Source: JASHPR01 sp963833885 (GTDB lineage: Bacteria > Actinomycetota > Actinomycetes > Streptosporangiales > Streptosporangiaceae). From it: a stretch of 64,000 nt of DNA. Positions within the stretch are counted from its first letter, which is position 1, and every line of letters starts with the position of its first letter. The translations under genes and the position numbers were made by a program. The notes beneath the pieces were generated by a model that saw nothing but the letters and a program-made list of their open reading frames with translations, searched no databases and had not been told where the DNA came from. Shown piece by piece: positions 49,767 through 58,322 of the stretch. The stretch covers positions 62,001 through 126,000 of the forward strand of contig CAWHZU010000003.1 of assembly GCA_963833885.1 (NCBI GenBank), read 5' to 3'.

Positions 49767-50726
49767 GTGGCACTCGCTGCCGGGCCCGCGCTGCGCCAGG
49801 TATTCGGCGAGACCGTGGCCGAGCTGGCCGGGGAGGACCCGCGCATCCTGCTGCTCGACGGCGATCTGGGCAGCTCGACCGGGGGCTACATCTTCGAGGC
49901 GGCGCACCCTGCCCGGTACATCCAGTCCGGCATCGCCGAGCAGAACATGCTCGCCATGGCCGCGGGCCTCGCGACCGTCGGCTACCAGCCCTACATCAGC
50001 ACGTTCTCTTGTTTCGCCGTGGCACGGGCGCTCGATTCCATCAGGGTCCTGATCGCCCAGCCCGCGCTCGACGTGAAGATCATGGGCGGCTACGCGGGCC
50101 TGCTGACCGGCATGACCGGCAAAACCCACCAGATGTTCGACGACGTGGCGATCATGCGCACGCTGCCGAACATGACGGTCCTTGCGCCGGCCGACCAGAC
50201 CGAGGCGAAGCAGGCGATCCGGGCCATCGCCGGCATCGCCGGCCCGGCATACATGCAGATCACCCGCGAGCCGTCGGACGTGCTGTTCGGCGCGGACTAC
50301 CGGTTCCAGCTCGGCCGGGCGGTCACCGTGCACGAGGGGAGCGACGTCACGCTCATTTCCACCGGCGTCCAGACCACCCGGACCTACCAGGCCGCGGAGA
50401 TCCTGGCGGGCCGCGGCATCGGCGCCGCGGTGCTGCACGTGCCCACGATCAAGCCGCTGGACGAGGCGGCGATCGTCGCCGCGGCGCAGGCCTCCGGCCT
50501 CGTCATCACCGTCGAGGAGCAGAGCGTGCTCGGCGGCCTGGGCGGAGCCGTCGCCGAGGTGCTCAGCGACCGCTTCCCGGTCCCCGTGAAGAGGCTGGGA
50601 ATCCGGGACCGCTACGGCGAGAGCGGGCGGAACGATCAGCTTCTGGACAAATACCGGCTCTCCGCCGCCCGGGTAGCGGAGGATGTCGAAGACCTGCTCC
50701 AAGTCCGGGGGCGGCAGAAGGGATAA
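49767..50726 (+). CDS. Transketolase, C-terminal (pyrimidine-binding) subunit
   Basis: The 319-residue subunit from GTG 49767 contains the Pyr domain (FGETVAELAGEDPRILLLDG; catalytic Glu in SGIAEQNMLAMAAGLA) and the C-terminal domain (VTLISTGVQTTRTYQAAEIL, VTVEEQSVLGGLGGA). It completes the active site of the N-terminal subunit as an alpha2-beta2 enzyme. The order and one-base gap show the pair is co-translated. The LacI gene starts seven bases after its TAA. Confidence 0.9.
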   Translation: MALAAGPALRQVFGETVAELAGEDPRILLLDGDLGSSTGGYIFEAAHPARYIQSGIAEQNMLAMAAGLATVGYQPYISTFSCFAVARALDSIRVLIAQPALDVKIMGGYAGLLTGMTGKTHQMFDDVAIMRTLPNMTVLAPADQTEAKQAIRAIAGIAGPAYMQITREPSDVLFGADYRFQLGRAVTVHEGSDVTLISTGVQTTRTYQAAEILAGRGIGAAVLHVPTIKPLDEAAIVAAAQASGLVITVEEQSVLGGLGGAVAEVLSDRFPVPVKRLGIRDRYGESGRNDQLLDKYRLSAARVAEDVEDLLQVRGRQKG

Positions 50727-50733
50727 TGGCGCT

Positions 50734-51765
50734 GTGGCCAGACCGCCTCTGGGCCGGGGACCCACGATCGTCGATGTCGCGCGATCGGCTGGCGTCTCGG
50801 TCTCAACAGTCTCGCGCGTCGTCCGTGATCACCCGGACGTCGGCGCGGAGACCCGGGCGCGGGTGCACGCGGCGATCGACACGCTCGGCTACCGCCCTTC
50901 GCCGATCGCCCGCGCGCTGGTCTCCGGGCAGACCCGGCTGCTCGCGCTGCTGGTCAGCGACATCGCCAACCCGTTCTACCCCCAGCTGGCCAAGAGCGTG
51001 GAGCAGGCGGCGAAGCGCGACGACTACACGGTGATCATCTGCAACACCGAAGACAGGACCGCGGAAACCCGCCGCTACATAGAGCGGCTGCTGCGGCAGG
51101 GCCTCGACGGCGTCATCCACGCTTCCGCAGCGCGTGACGAGAAGGTGCTGCTGTCGCTGATGGACGATCCGCGCCGGGTCGTCTTCACCAACCGCCGCCC
51201 GTCCAGCAACTCGGTGAGCTACGTGGTGTCGGACAACCGCAGCGGCGCCATCGAGCTGACCCGGTACCTGCTCTCCCGCGGGCACCGCAGGATCGGCTTT
51301 ATCGCCGGGCCGTCGTTTGCGCGCAACGCCACCGAACGGCTCGACGGGTTCGCGGCGGCCATGGCCGAGGTGGCTGACGCCGTGCCGCTGGTCGCCAACG
51401 GCGACTTCTCCGCGGAGGACGGCGGCCGGGCAGTCCAGTCGTGGGTGGGCGCTGCGTCCGCTCCCACCGCGATCATCGCGGTCAACGACTCGGTCGCGCT
51501 CGGTGCGATGGAGGCCCTGGCCGCCCGGGGATTGCGGGTTCCGCAGGATGTGGCGCTCGCCGGGTTCGACGGGGTCCAGCTGGTCGCGTCGCGCATCTTC
51601 GACCTGACAACGGTCGATCAGCACATCGAGCAGATGGGGCGGCTGGCGGTGCAGATCCTGCTGCGCCAGCTCGCCGACAGCGCCAGCGAGGTCCCCACCC
51701 ACGAAGTGCTGCCCACCGAGCTGCTGCTGCGGGGGAGCACCGAAGGCGTCCCGGTCGCGATTTAG
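50734..51765 (+). CDS. LacI-family repressor of the cluster
   Basis: The 343-residue regulator starts at GTG 50734, directly before the headpiece PTIVDVARSAGVSVSTVSRV (helix-turn-helix with hinge YRPSPIARALVSG). The periplasmic-binding-like domain has LLVSDIANPFYPQLAKSVE, GRPSSNS-like ligand loops and AIIAVNDSVALGAMEALAARG. It most likely binds O1 and O2 and lets go when the inducer, probably an imported sugar-like compound, is present. It converges on the P450 gene, overlapping by four bases. Confidence 0.92.
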   Translation: MARPPLGRGPTIVDVARSAGVSVSTVSRVVRDHPDVGAETRARVHAAIDTLGYRPSPIARALVSGQTRLLALLVSDIANPFYPQLAKSVEQAAKRDDYTVIICNTEDRTAETRRYIERLLRQGLDGVIHASAARDEKVLLSLMDDPRRVVFTNRRPSSNSVSYVVSDNRSGAIELTRYLLSRGHRRIGFIAGPSFARNATERLDGFAAAMAEVADAVPLVANGDFSAEDGGRAVQSWVGAASAPTAIIAVNDSVALGAMEALAARGLRVPQDVALAGFDGVQLVASRIFDLTTVDQHIEQMGRLAVQILLRQLADSASEVPTHEVLPTELLLRGSTEGVPVAI

Positions 51766-53033
51766 CCGATACGGAGCGGGAGCGCGCGCGGCCCGCGGAT
51801 CTGGCCGGCGGACCACGTCACCGCGGCCGGGTCGGCCAGGCTGAACCCCGGTATCCGCTCGAGCCAGACCTCGAGGGCCACCCTGAGCTCCATCCGGGCA
51901 AGGTGCGAGCCCACACAGCGATGGATACCAAGCCCGAACGCGGCGTGCCGGTTGACCTGGCGGTCGATGACGACCTCGTCGGCACGGTTGAACTGCGCCG
52001 GGTCGCGGTTGGCCGCGGGGAACGACAGCAGGATCCAGTCGTCGGCCTTCATGTCCACGCCGTGCCAGTGCATGTCCTCCGTCACCAGCCGCGCCATCGT
52101 GACCGGCGCGAACGCGCGCAGGAATTCCTCAAGAGCGGTCGGCAGCAGCGCGGGCTCGGCGATGAGCCGCTCGCGGTCCTGCGGGGTCTTCGCCAGATGC
52201 CACAACGAGGCGCCGATCGCGCTCCACGTCGTGTCGATGCCCGCGATGAGCAGCAGGGCCATGGTCCCGGCGACGTGCTCGGCTTCGAGCTTGCTGCCGT
52301 AGAGCTCGACGTTGATCAGGAACGTGGTGAGGTCATCGCGCGGATGGTCGACGTGATCCCGGATCTGCGCGAGCAGGTAGTCAAAGAGCTGCTGCATCCG
52401 CTCGATGCGCTCTTCTGCCTCCTGGTTGACGCCTTCGAGCGTGTTCTCGACGAACTCGCGGAACCGCGGCCCGTCCTCGGGCGGGAAGCCCAGCATGTCG
52501 GCGATCACCCGGATCGGGATGTACTGGGCGTACTCGCTGGCGGCGTCGACGACGTCGCGCTCACCGAACGCGTCGATGAGGGAGTGGCAGAACGCCCTGG
52601 TCGCCGGCTCCTGCCTGGCCACCGCGGCCTTGGTGAACGCGGGCAGCAGCAGCTTTCGCGCGTCGTGGTGGAACGGCGGGTCGGAGGAGATCGGCGGCGA
52701 GCCGCCGACCGGCGCCTCGTCGAGCGGCGGCCGGAAGTTGCTCATGATGATCGCCCGCGAGGAGAAGCGCTCGGTGTCGTAGGCGACCGCCGCCACGTCC
52801 TCGTAGCGGGTTGGCAGCCAGCCGCCGCCGAAGCGCTCGGTGTGCGCGATCGGGCACTGCTGGCGCAGCTCGTCCTGGATCGGGTAAGGATCGGCCGACC
52901 ACTCCGGCTCGAGGTGAGAGAAGTCGGTCGCCCAGTCGGAGACCGGCCCGGTGATGATCTCGTTGCGGGTGCCCAGCGGCTCTTCCCCGGCCGTGTCGCG
53001 GAAGTCCTGGGTGAAGCGGTCGTCGACGCTCAT
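51762..53033 (-). CDS. Cytochrome P450 monooxygenase
   Basis: The ATG at 53033 gives 423 residues; the frame upstream is the ferredoxin gene. It has the I-helix LIAGIDTTWSAIG, ExxR (EEFLRAF) and the haem loop FGLGIHRCVGSHLAR (Cys near residue 372). The sequence type is CYP107/CYP125-like soluble bacterial P450 but I cannot assign a subfamily. It starts one base after the stop of the TetR-ferredoxin gene, which supplies an obvious electron donor. It should hydroxylate a lipophilic substrate; neighbouring BVMO, SDR and esterase genes would process the product. Confidence 0.92.
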   Translation of the reverse strand: MSVDDRFTQDFRDTAGEEPLGTRNEIITGPVSDWATDFSHLEPEWSADPYPIQDELRQQCPIAHTERFGGGWLPTRYEDVAAVAYDTERFSSRAIIMSNFRPPLDEAPVGGSPPISSDPPFHHDARKLLLPAFTKAAVARQEPATRAFCHSLIDAFGERDVVDAASEYAQYIPIRVIADMLGFPPEDGPRFREFVENTLEGVNQEAEERIERMQQLFDYLLAQIRDHVDHPRDDLTTFLINVELYGSKLEAEHVAGTMALLLIAGIDTTWSAIGASLWHLAKTPQDRERLIAEPALLPTALEEFLRAFAPVTMARLVTEDMHWHGVDMKADDWILLSFPAANRDPAQFNRADEVVIDRQVNRHAAFGLGIHRCVGSHLARMELRVALEVWLERIPGFSLADPAAVTWSAGQIRGPRALPLRIG

Positions 53034-53034
53034 G

Positions 53035-53844
53035 TCACTGTTCCTCCAGCACGCTGATCGCGCGTTCCGGACAGTTGGCCGCGGCCAGCCTTGCTTCCTG
53101 TTCCTTGCCGGGCGGAACGGTCCCGTCGCCGAGGATCTGCCCGTAGCCCTCGTCGTCCTCACCGAACAGGTCAGGGGCCAGGTCGTAGCAGCGGCCATGC
53201 CCTTGACAGCGGTCGGTGTCGATCTGCAGTTTCATGCCGTCACTCCCGTCGTGTGGCCCGGTGCTGGCGAGGCCGGTGACCACCCGGGCGAGCAGGGCGG
53301 CCCACTCCTCGGTGCCGACCGCATGCAGGTCAGGCGTTACCAGGGCGCTGCCCATCGCCAGCAGCAGGCAGAAATGCGCCAGCGCGTTCGGCGACAGCGC
53401 GGGGTCGAGCTCGCCGGCCGACTGGGCGGCGCGCATGAGGTCGGCGAGCATGTCGGCCCGTTCACCGATGTAGCTGCGCATCGGCCGGGCCACGTCATCA
53501 TCTCGCCGCGCCGCCACCAGCGCCTCGACGACCAGGTACTCGCGGGCGTCGCGGCGCAGCGGCAGCCACCGCCCCACAACGAGCAGCAGATCCGTGATCG
53601 ACAGGCCGGGATCGGCGGCGAACGCCTCGGCGAGCATCTGCCTGCCGTGCGCACGCAGGGCCTGGATGAGCAGTTCCGCCTTCGAGGCGAAGTGCGCGTA
53701 CAGCGCGCCGTTGCTGACGCCCGCCGCCGCCGCGATATCGGCCACGCGGGTGCCGTCGTATCCGCGTTCGGCGAAGATCTCGGCGGCCGCGCTCAGCAGC
53801 CGCTCACGGGTCTCGGCGGCGGTCACGCCCGCAATGCGCCCCAT
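53035..53844 (-). CDS. TetR regulator fused to P450-type ferredoxin
   Basis: The 269-residue protein joins two complete modules. Residues 1-203 are a TetR repressor with helix-turn-helix TRVADIAAAAGVSNGALYAH. Residues 204-269 are a single-cluster ferredoxin with CQGHGRC (CxxHxxC) and a later Cys-Pro (AANCPERAI), the type that serves P450s. No stop separates them. An internal ATG at 53235 is preceded by GGGAG at a 7-base gap, so free ferredoxin may also be made. The start at 53844 matches the predicted transcription start, so the mRNA is leaderless. The adjoining P450 is the likely redox partner and regulatory target. Confidence 0.9.
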   Translation of the reverse strand: MGRIAGVTAAETRERLLSAAAEIFAERGYDGTRVADIAAAAGVSNGALYAHFASKAELLIQALRAHGRQMLAEAFAADPGLSITDLLLVVGRWLPLRRDAREYLVVEALVAARRDDDVARPMRSYIGERADMLADLMRAAQSAGELDPALSPNALAHFCLLLAMGSALVTPDLHAVGTEEWAALLARVVTGLASTGPHDGSDGMKLQIDTDRCQGHGRCYDLAPDLFGEDDEGYGQILGDGTVPPGKEQEARLAAANCPERAISVLEEQ

Positions 53845-53850
53845 GCAGAA

Positions 53851-53879
53851 ATTAAAAGACTGTTCATTTGATTCGTCAA
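53851..53879 (-). promoter_or_regulatory. Leaderless promoter of the TetR-ferredoxin/P450 operon
   Basis: On the minus strand TTGACG (53879-53874), a 17-base spacer and TTTAAT (53856-53851). Transcription should begin seven bases downstream, at the A of the ATG at 53844. The region between boxes includes TGAACAGTCT, a possible operator for the TetR part. Confidence 0.7.
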
Positions 53880-54014
53880 CGGCGAGGTCGTTGTGGCCGG
53901 CTGGGCCACTAGTCTCGTACGCCCGGCGTTCCCGCCGCATCCCGGTAAGGTACTTCGTAGAACGAAACATCATCGCGGCTGCGCCGGGAGCGGGGTCGGG
54001 AGTCGGAAGCGGGT

Positions 54015-54716
54015 GTGACGAGCGGATTGACCGGCATCGAACCCATCGACTTCGCCGCCGCCTACGAGGTCGTCACCGAACGGATACGGCGAGCCATCCA
54101 CATCGGCTCCTATCTTCCCGGTGACAAGCTGCCGCCGGAGCGGACGCTGGCTCAGCAGCTTGGCGTGTCCCGCACTACCGTCCGCGAGGCCATCCGCGTC
54201 CTGGAAGGCGAGGGGTACGTCGTCAGCAGGCGCGGGGCAAGCGGTGGCATTCTCGTGCTCGACCAGGCCGAGAACGAGGAACGGATCCGTCCCCTGCTGA
54301 CCGAGAAGCTTCCCGAAATCGAGGAGACGTTCGACTACCGCATCGCGGTCGAGGGCGCCGCGGCCCGGCTGGCCGCCGACCGGCGCACCGACGAGGACCT
54401 GGCCATCCTGCGGGACGCCTACGAAGTCATGCGCGCCGACCGCGAGACCCTGCGGTTCCGCGCCGCCGACAACGTCTTTCACCTGGCCATCGCCGACGCG
54501 GCACGGAACCGCCTGATGCGCCAGGCCATCGAGGACGCCAGGGCGGCGATGTGGGTGGGGATCGACCGCCTGATCACCCAGGTGTTCACCAACGCGAACC
54601 GGCACCACAAGCACATCCTCGACGCCATCGCCGACCGCGATCCCGACGCCGCCCAGAAGGCGGTCGTCGACCACCTCGAACACGCGCGACGCGACCTGCG
54701 GCGAAGCCTGCGGTAG
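54015..54716 (+). CDS. GntR-family regulator, FadR/FCD type
   Basis: A 233-residue regulator from GTG 54015 with the winged helix (LPPERTLAQQLGVSRTTVRE) and FCD ligand domain (RIAVEGAAARLAADRRTDED, NVFHLAIAD, HHKHILDAI, DHLEH), including metal-ligand His. FCD proteins sense carboxylates or acyl compounds and usually repress neighbouring catabolic genes. It lies between the divergent P450 operon and the co-directional BVMO/SDR genes, so either may be controlled. The 170-base gap to the BVMO has no clear palindrome, but GGTCTA-type palindromes occur farther on. Confidence 0.9.
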   Translation: MTSGLTGIEPIDFAAAYEVVTERIRRAIHIGSYLPGDKLPPERTLAQQLGVSRTTVREAIRVLEGEGYVVSRRGASGGILVLDQAENEERIRPLLTEKLPEIEETFDYRIAVEGAAARLAADRRTDEDLAILRDAYEVMRADRETLRFRAADNVFHLAIADAARNRLMRQAIEDARAAMWVGIDRLITQVFTNANRHHKHILDAIADRDPDAAQKAVVDHLEHARRDLRRSLR

Positions 54717-54886
54717 CGCGTCCGCGCGCCGGGATCTGCGGCGCAGCCTGCGGTAGCGCGTTCACACCCCGCCGCCGGACCGCTGTTGACCTCCGGCGGA
54801 GGCCTGTGCCAGCCTACGCTTAAGGTATGAGGTGTGGACCAATTGACACTTGTACCATCCCCTGACGCGACTTTGCCGGGACGGCG

Positions 54887-56511
54887 ATGACTCCTCGAGG
54901 TGCACAACCGGGCGCGGCGGCCGACGTCGACGTGGCCGTGGTGGGCGCCGGGTTCGCCGGCCTGTACATGCTCTACCGGCTGCGCGGGCTCGGGCTGCGC
55001 GTCCGGGTGTTCGAGCGCGGCACCGACGTCGGCGGCACGTGGTTCTGGAACCGCTACCCCGGCGCCCGGTGTGACATCGAGAGCGTCGACTACTGCTACT
55101 CGTTCTCCGCGGAGCTCCTCGCCGAATGGGTATGGACGGAGCGCTACGCCACCCAGCCGGAGATCCTGCGCTACCTGCACCACGTCGCGGACCGATTCTC
55201 GCTGCGCCGCGACATCCAGCTCGGCACCCGTGTGACGTCGATGCGTTACGACGAGCCGGGGAACCGGTGGCTCGTGTCCACCGACGCCGGCGAGGTGGTC
55301 TCGGCCCGGCACTGCGTGCTCGCCGTGGGCAATCTGTCCTCCCCGAAGCGCCCGGACTTCGCCGGTCTCGACAGCTTCCGGGGCGACTGGTATCACACCT
55401 CCCAGTGGCCGGCGGGGTCGACTTCGGCGGCAAGCGGGTCGGGATCGTCGGGACCGGGTCCACGGCCATCCAGGCGCTGCCGCAGATCGCGAAGCAGGCA
55501 GACGACGTATACGTGTTCCAGCGGACGCCGAACTACTCGATGCCCGCGCGGAACCGGCCGCTGCCGCGAGACGAGCTGCACGCGGTTCTGCGCGGGTACC
55601 CCGAGCGCCGCCGGGCCGCCGAGCGGTCCGACTCTGGTGTGCCCGTGGCCCCGCCGGAGCGATCGGCCCTCGAGGTCACCGTGGGGGAACGGCGGCGGAT
55701 GTACGAGGCCGGATGGCAACGGGGCGGCATCAACGCGCTCTCGTACGCCTTCACCGACTTCTTCACCGACGAGCGAGCCAACCGCACCGCCCAGGATTTC
55801 GCCCGCGAGAAGATCCGGCAGATCGTGCAGGACCCCGCCGTCGCGGAGGGGCTGTGCCCGGGACACCACATCGGCACAAAGCGGACCTGCGTGGACATCA
55901 ACTACTTCGAGACCTACAACCGCGGCAACGTGCACCTGGTCGACGTGCGCTCCGCGCCGATCATCGGCATCACGCCGGGCGGCCTGACCACGACCGCGGG
56001 CGAGTACGGGCTCGACGCGATCGTTTTCGCGATCGGGTTCGATGCGATCACCGGGGCGCTGCTCGAGATCGACGTCCGCGGCCGCAACGGCCTGTCCCTG
56101 GCCGAGAAGTGGTCCGAGGGGCCGCGCACCTACGCCGGCCTGTCCGTGGCGGGATTCCCGAACCTGTTCATGATCACGGGACCCGGCAGCCCGTCGGTGC
56201 TCAGCAACATGGTCGTCTCGATCGAGCAGCACGTCGACTGGATCGCGGACTGCCTCAGCCACCTCGCGGACGCCGGGCTTGATCGCATCGAGGCGTCACC
56301 GGGCGCCGAGGACGCGTGGGGCCGTCACGTCGGCGAGCTCGCCGACGCGACGCTCTACCCGCGGGCGGCGTCGTGGTACGTCGGCGCCAACATCCCGGGC
56401 AAGCCCAGGGTGTTCATGCCGTACGTCGCGGGGTGCGGTAACTACCGGCAGGAGTGCGAGCAGATCGTCGAACGCGGCTACGAGGGATTCGTGCTGGGGA
56501 GGGAGCGCTAG
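54887..56511 (+). pseudogene. Baeyer-Villiger monooxygenase, frameshifted in a G run
   Basis: The first frame from ATG 54887 has FAD motif VVGAGFAGLYMLYRL, GGTWFWNRYPGARCD and the exact BVMO fingerprint FRGDWYHTSQWP. Immediately after it the sequence moves to another frame, which continues GVDFGGKRVGIVGTGSTAIQ to the stop at 56511. The break is at the GGGG run 55414-55417; one more G would restore about 541 residues. Since the position is a homopolymer, a sequencing indel is a real possibility. The product would oxidise a ketone to an ester or lactone with NADPH. The SDR gene that follows starts immediately after its stop. Confidence 0.88.
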
Positions 56512-57258
56512 GTGGGCATGCTGGAGGGAAAGGTCTGCGTGGTGACGGGCGCGGCCGGGGTGATCGGCCGCGAGGCCGTGGACGTCTTCGCCAGGGAGGG
56601 CGCGGTCGTCGCTGGCGTCGACCTGAAGGGCGAGGTCGACGCGGCGTTCTTCGCCGAGGCGGACCTGACGGACGCGGACCAGGTCGCCGCGACGTACCGC
56701 GCCGTGGCCGAGCGGTTCGGGCGCATTGACGTCCTGTTCAACAACGCGGGCATCGCGCTGCCGCAGGACGGCTCGGTGCTCGACACCGACCTCGCGACCT
56801 GGAACCGGGTGATCGAGGTAAACCTGACCAGCATCTTCCTCTGCTGCAAGCACGGGATTCCGTACCTGCTCGAGGGCGGCGGCGGGTCGGTGATCAACAC
56901 CTCGTCGCTGGTGGCCAAGGTCGGTTCGGCCGCGTCGCAGATCGCGTACACCGCGTCCAAGGGCGGCGTCCTGGCCATGTCCCGCGAGCTGGGGGTCGAG
57001 TTCGCCAAGCGCGGGGTGCGGGTCAACGCGCTGTGCCCCGGCCCGGTGGACACCCCGCTGCTGCGGACGCTGTTCGACCCCACAGAGGAGGCGCGGCGGC
57101 TGGTGCACGTGCCATCCGGCCGGTTCGCGCGGGCCAGGGAGGTCGCCGAGGCCGTCGCGTTCCTGGCCAGCGACGCGTCCTCATACGTCAACGCCACGGA
57201 GTTCCTCGTCGACGGCGGCATCTCGGCGGCGTACGTGACCGCGCTCGACCCGGCATGA
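56512..57258 (+). CDS. Short-chain dehydrogenase/reductase
   Basis: A 248-residue SDR. The GTG at 56512, directly after the BVMO stop, is preferred because GGGAG lies seven bases upstream; an ATG at 56518 is the alternative. It has TGAAGVIGREA (one Gly of the usual motif replaced by Val), NNAG, the Ser in INTSSLVAK and YTASKGG (YxxxK). Asp in AGVDLKG suggests NAD. It probably oxidises an alcohol to the ketone used by the BVMO. Confidence 0.88.
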   Translation: MGMLEGKVCVVTGAAGVIGREAVDVFAREGAVVAGVDLKGEVDAAFFAEADLTDADQVAATYRAVAERFGRIDVLFNNAGIALPQDGSVLDTDLATWNRVIEVNLTSIFLCCKHGIPYLLEGGGGSVINTSSLVAKVGSAASQIAYTASKGGVLAMSRELGVEFAKRGVRVNALCPGPVDTPLLRTLFDPTEEARRLVHVPSGRFARAREVAEAVAFLASDASSYVNATEFLVDGGISAAYVTALDPA

Positions 57259-58043
57259 CCGGCGCCGAAGCGGCCGGGCGTGTCGCCCTGGTGACCGGGG
57301 CCGGACGCGGCATCGGCGCGGCGATCGCCAAGCGCCTGGCGGCCGACGGCCACCTGGTGGCCGTCGCCGATGCGCACGGCGGCCGGGCAGAGCAGGCGGC
57401 GCGGGCCATCGACCCCGCTGGCAAGCGCGCGGCCGCGGTGATGGCGGACGTGTCGGACGCCGTGTCGGTCTCCGACATGGTCGCCGAGGTCACCAACAGG
57501 CTCGGCGCCCCGAGCATTCTCGTCAACAACGCGGGCGTGATCTCCGCGGCGCCGTTTACCGAGCTGGCCGAGTCGGAGTGGGACCGGATCCTCGGCGTGA
57601 ACCTGAAGGGCCAGTACCTGTGCGCCCGGGCGGTGCTGCCCGCCATGCTGCGCCAGGGCTGGGGGCGCATCATCAACATCGCCTCGGACGCCGGGAAGAC
57701 CGGTGAGCCGTACATCGCCCACTACGCGGCGTCGAAGTTCGGGGTGGTCGGGCTGACCCAGTCGCTGGCGCTCGAGTACGCGCGGGACGGGATCACGGTG
57801 AACGCCGTGTGCCCGGCGATCACCGACACCGACATGATGGAGCAGCTTGCCCGCGACATGGAGGGCTCCGGCGCGCCGCTGCCGGAGGCGGGCTGGCGGG
57901 CCGCGTTCGTCGATGAGATCCCGATGGGGCGGCCGATGGCCCCGGAAGAGATCGCCGGGGTCTGCGCCTTCCTGGCCGGCGACGGCGCCGCGGCGATCAC
58001 CGGGCAGGCGATCAACGTGTCCGGCGGCCACGAAGTGCACTGA
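57255..58043 (+). CDS. Short-chain dehydrogenase/reductase
   Basis: A 262-residue SDR whose ATG (57255) overlaps the stop of the previous SDR (ATGA). It has TGAGRGIGAAIA, NNAG, Ser in NIASDAG and YAASKFG, and Asp in AVADAHG for NAD. Two tandem SDRs behind a BVMO suggest successive alcohol oxidations of one pathway. It ends the unit; the next 280 bases hold a separate promoter. Confidence 0.9.
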   Translation: MTGAEAAGRVALVTGAGRGIGAAIAKRLAADGHLVAVADAHGGRAEQAARAIDPAGKRAAAVMADVSDAVSVSDMVAEVTNRLGAPSILVNNAGVISAAPFTELAESEWDRILGVNLKGQYLCARAVLPAMLRQGWGRIINIASDAGKTGEPYIAHYAASKFGVVGLTQSLALEYARDGITVNAVCPAITDTDMMEQLARDMEGSGAPLPEAGWRAAFVDEIPMGRPMAPEEIAGVCAFLAGDGAAAITGQAINVSGGHEVH

Positions 58044-58153
58044 GCGTGGTGCCGCTGTGACCGTCTGCTGAGTTCACGCCAGCGGAGGTCACCGAGCCGG
58101 GCGGTGCCGGAAAACAACCTGGTCACAGTTGCATTGTGCCCTTTGTCAACCCG

Positions 58154-58183
58154 TTGACAGTCGGTTCGCAATGGTCTTATGGT
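58154..58183 (+). promoter_or_regulatory. Promoter of the second APC permease gene
   Basis: TTGACA at 58154-58159, an 18-base spacer and TATGGT (TAnnnT) at 58178-58183. The transcript would have a leader of about 130 bases before the start at 58323. Confidence 0.6.
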
Positions 58184-58198
58184 TCGCTAAATAGACCA
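58172..58198. promoter_or_regulatory. TGGTCT/AGACCA inverted repeat over the permease promoter
   Basis: TGGTCT at 58172-58177 and AGACCA at 58193-58198 are perfect complements spaced by 15 bases that include the -10. The right half reads CTAAATAGACC, close to CTAAATAGTAGACC in the palindrome at 63408. A GntR/FCD-type repressor site is a reasonable reading; the regulator at 54015 is a candidate. Confidence 0.45.
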
Positions 58199-58322
58199 CA
58201 ACAGCAGTGGCCGGCTGACACGTGCCTGCGGGTCAGAACCGAGGCGATCGCACCGGAGCGGTTGACCGCATTCTTGTCGTGAGGCCACCCCATAGCGGCG
58301 GTGTGCCGTGTCGGGAGGATAG

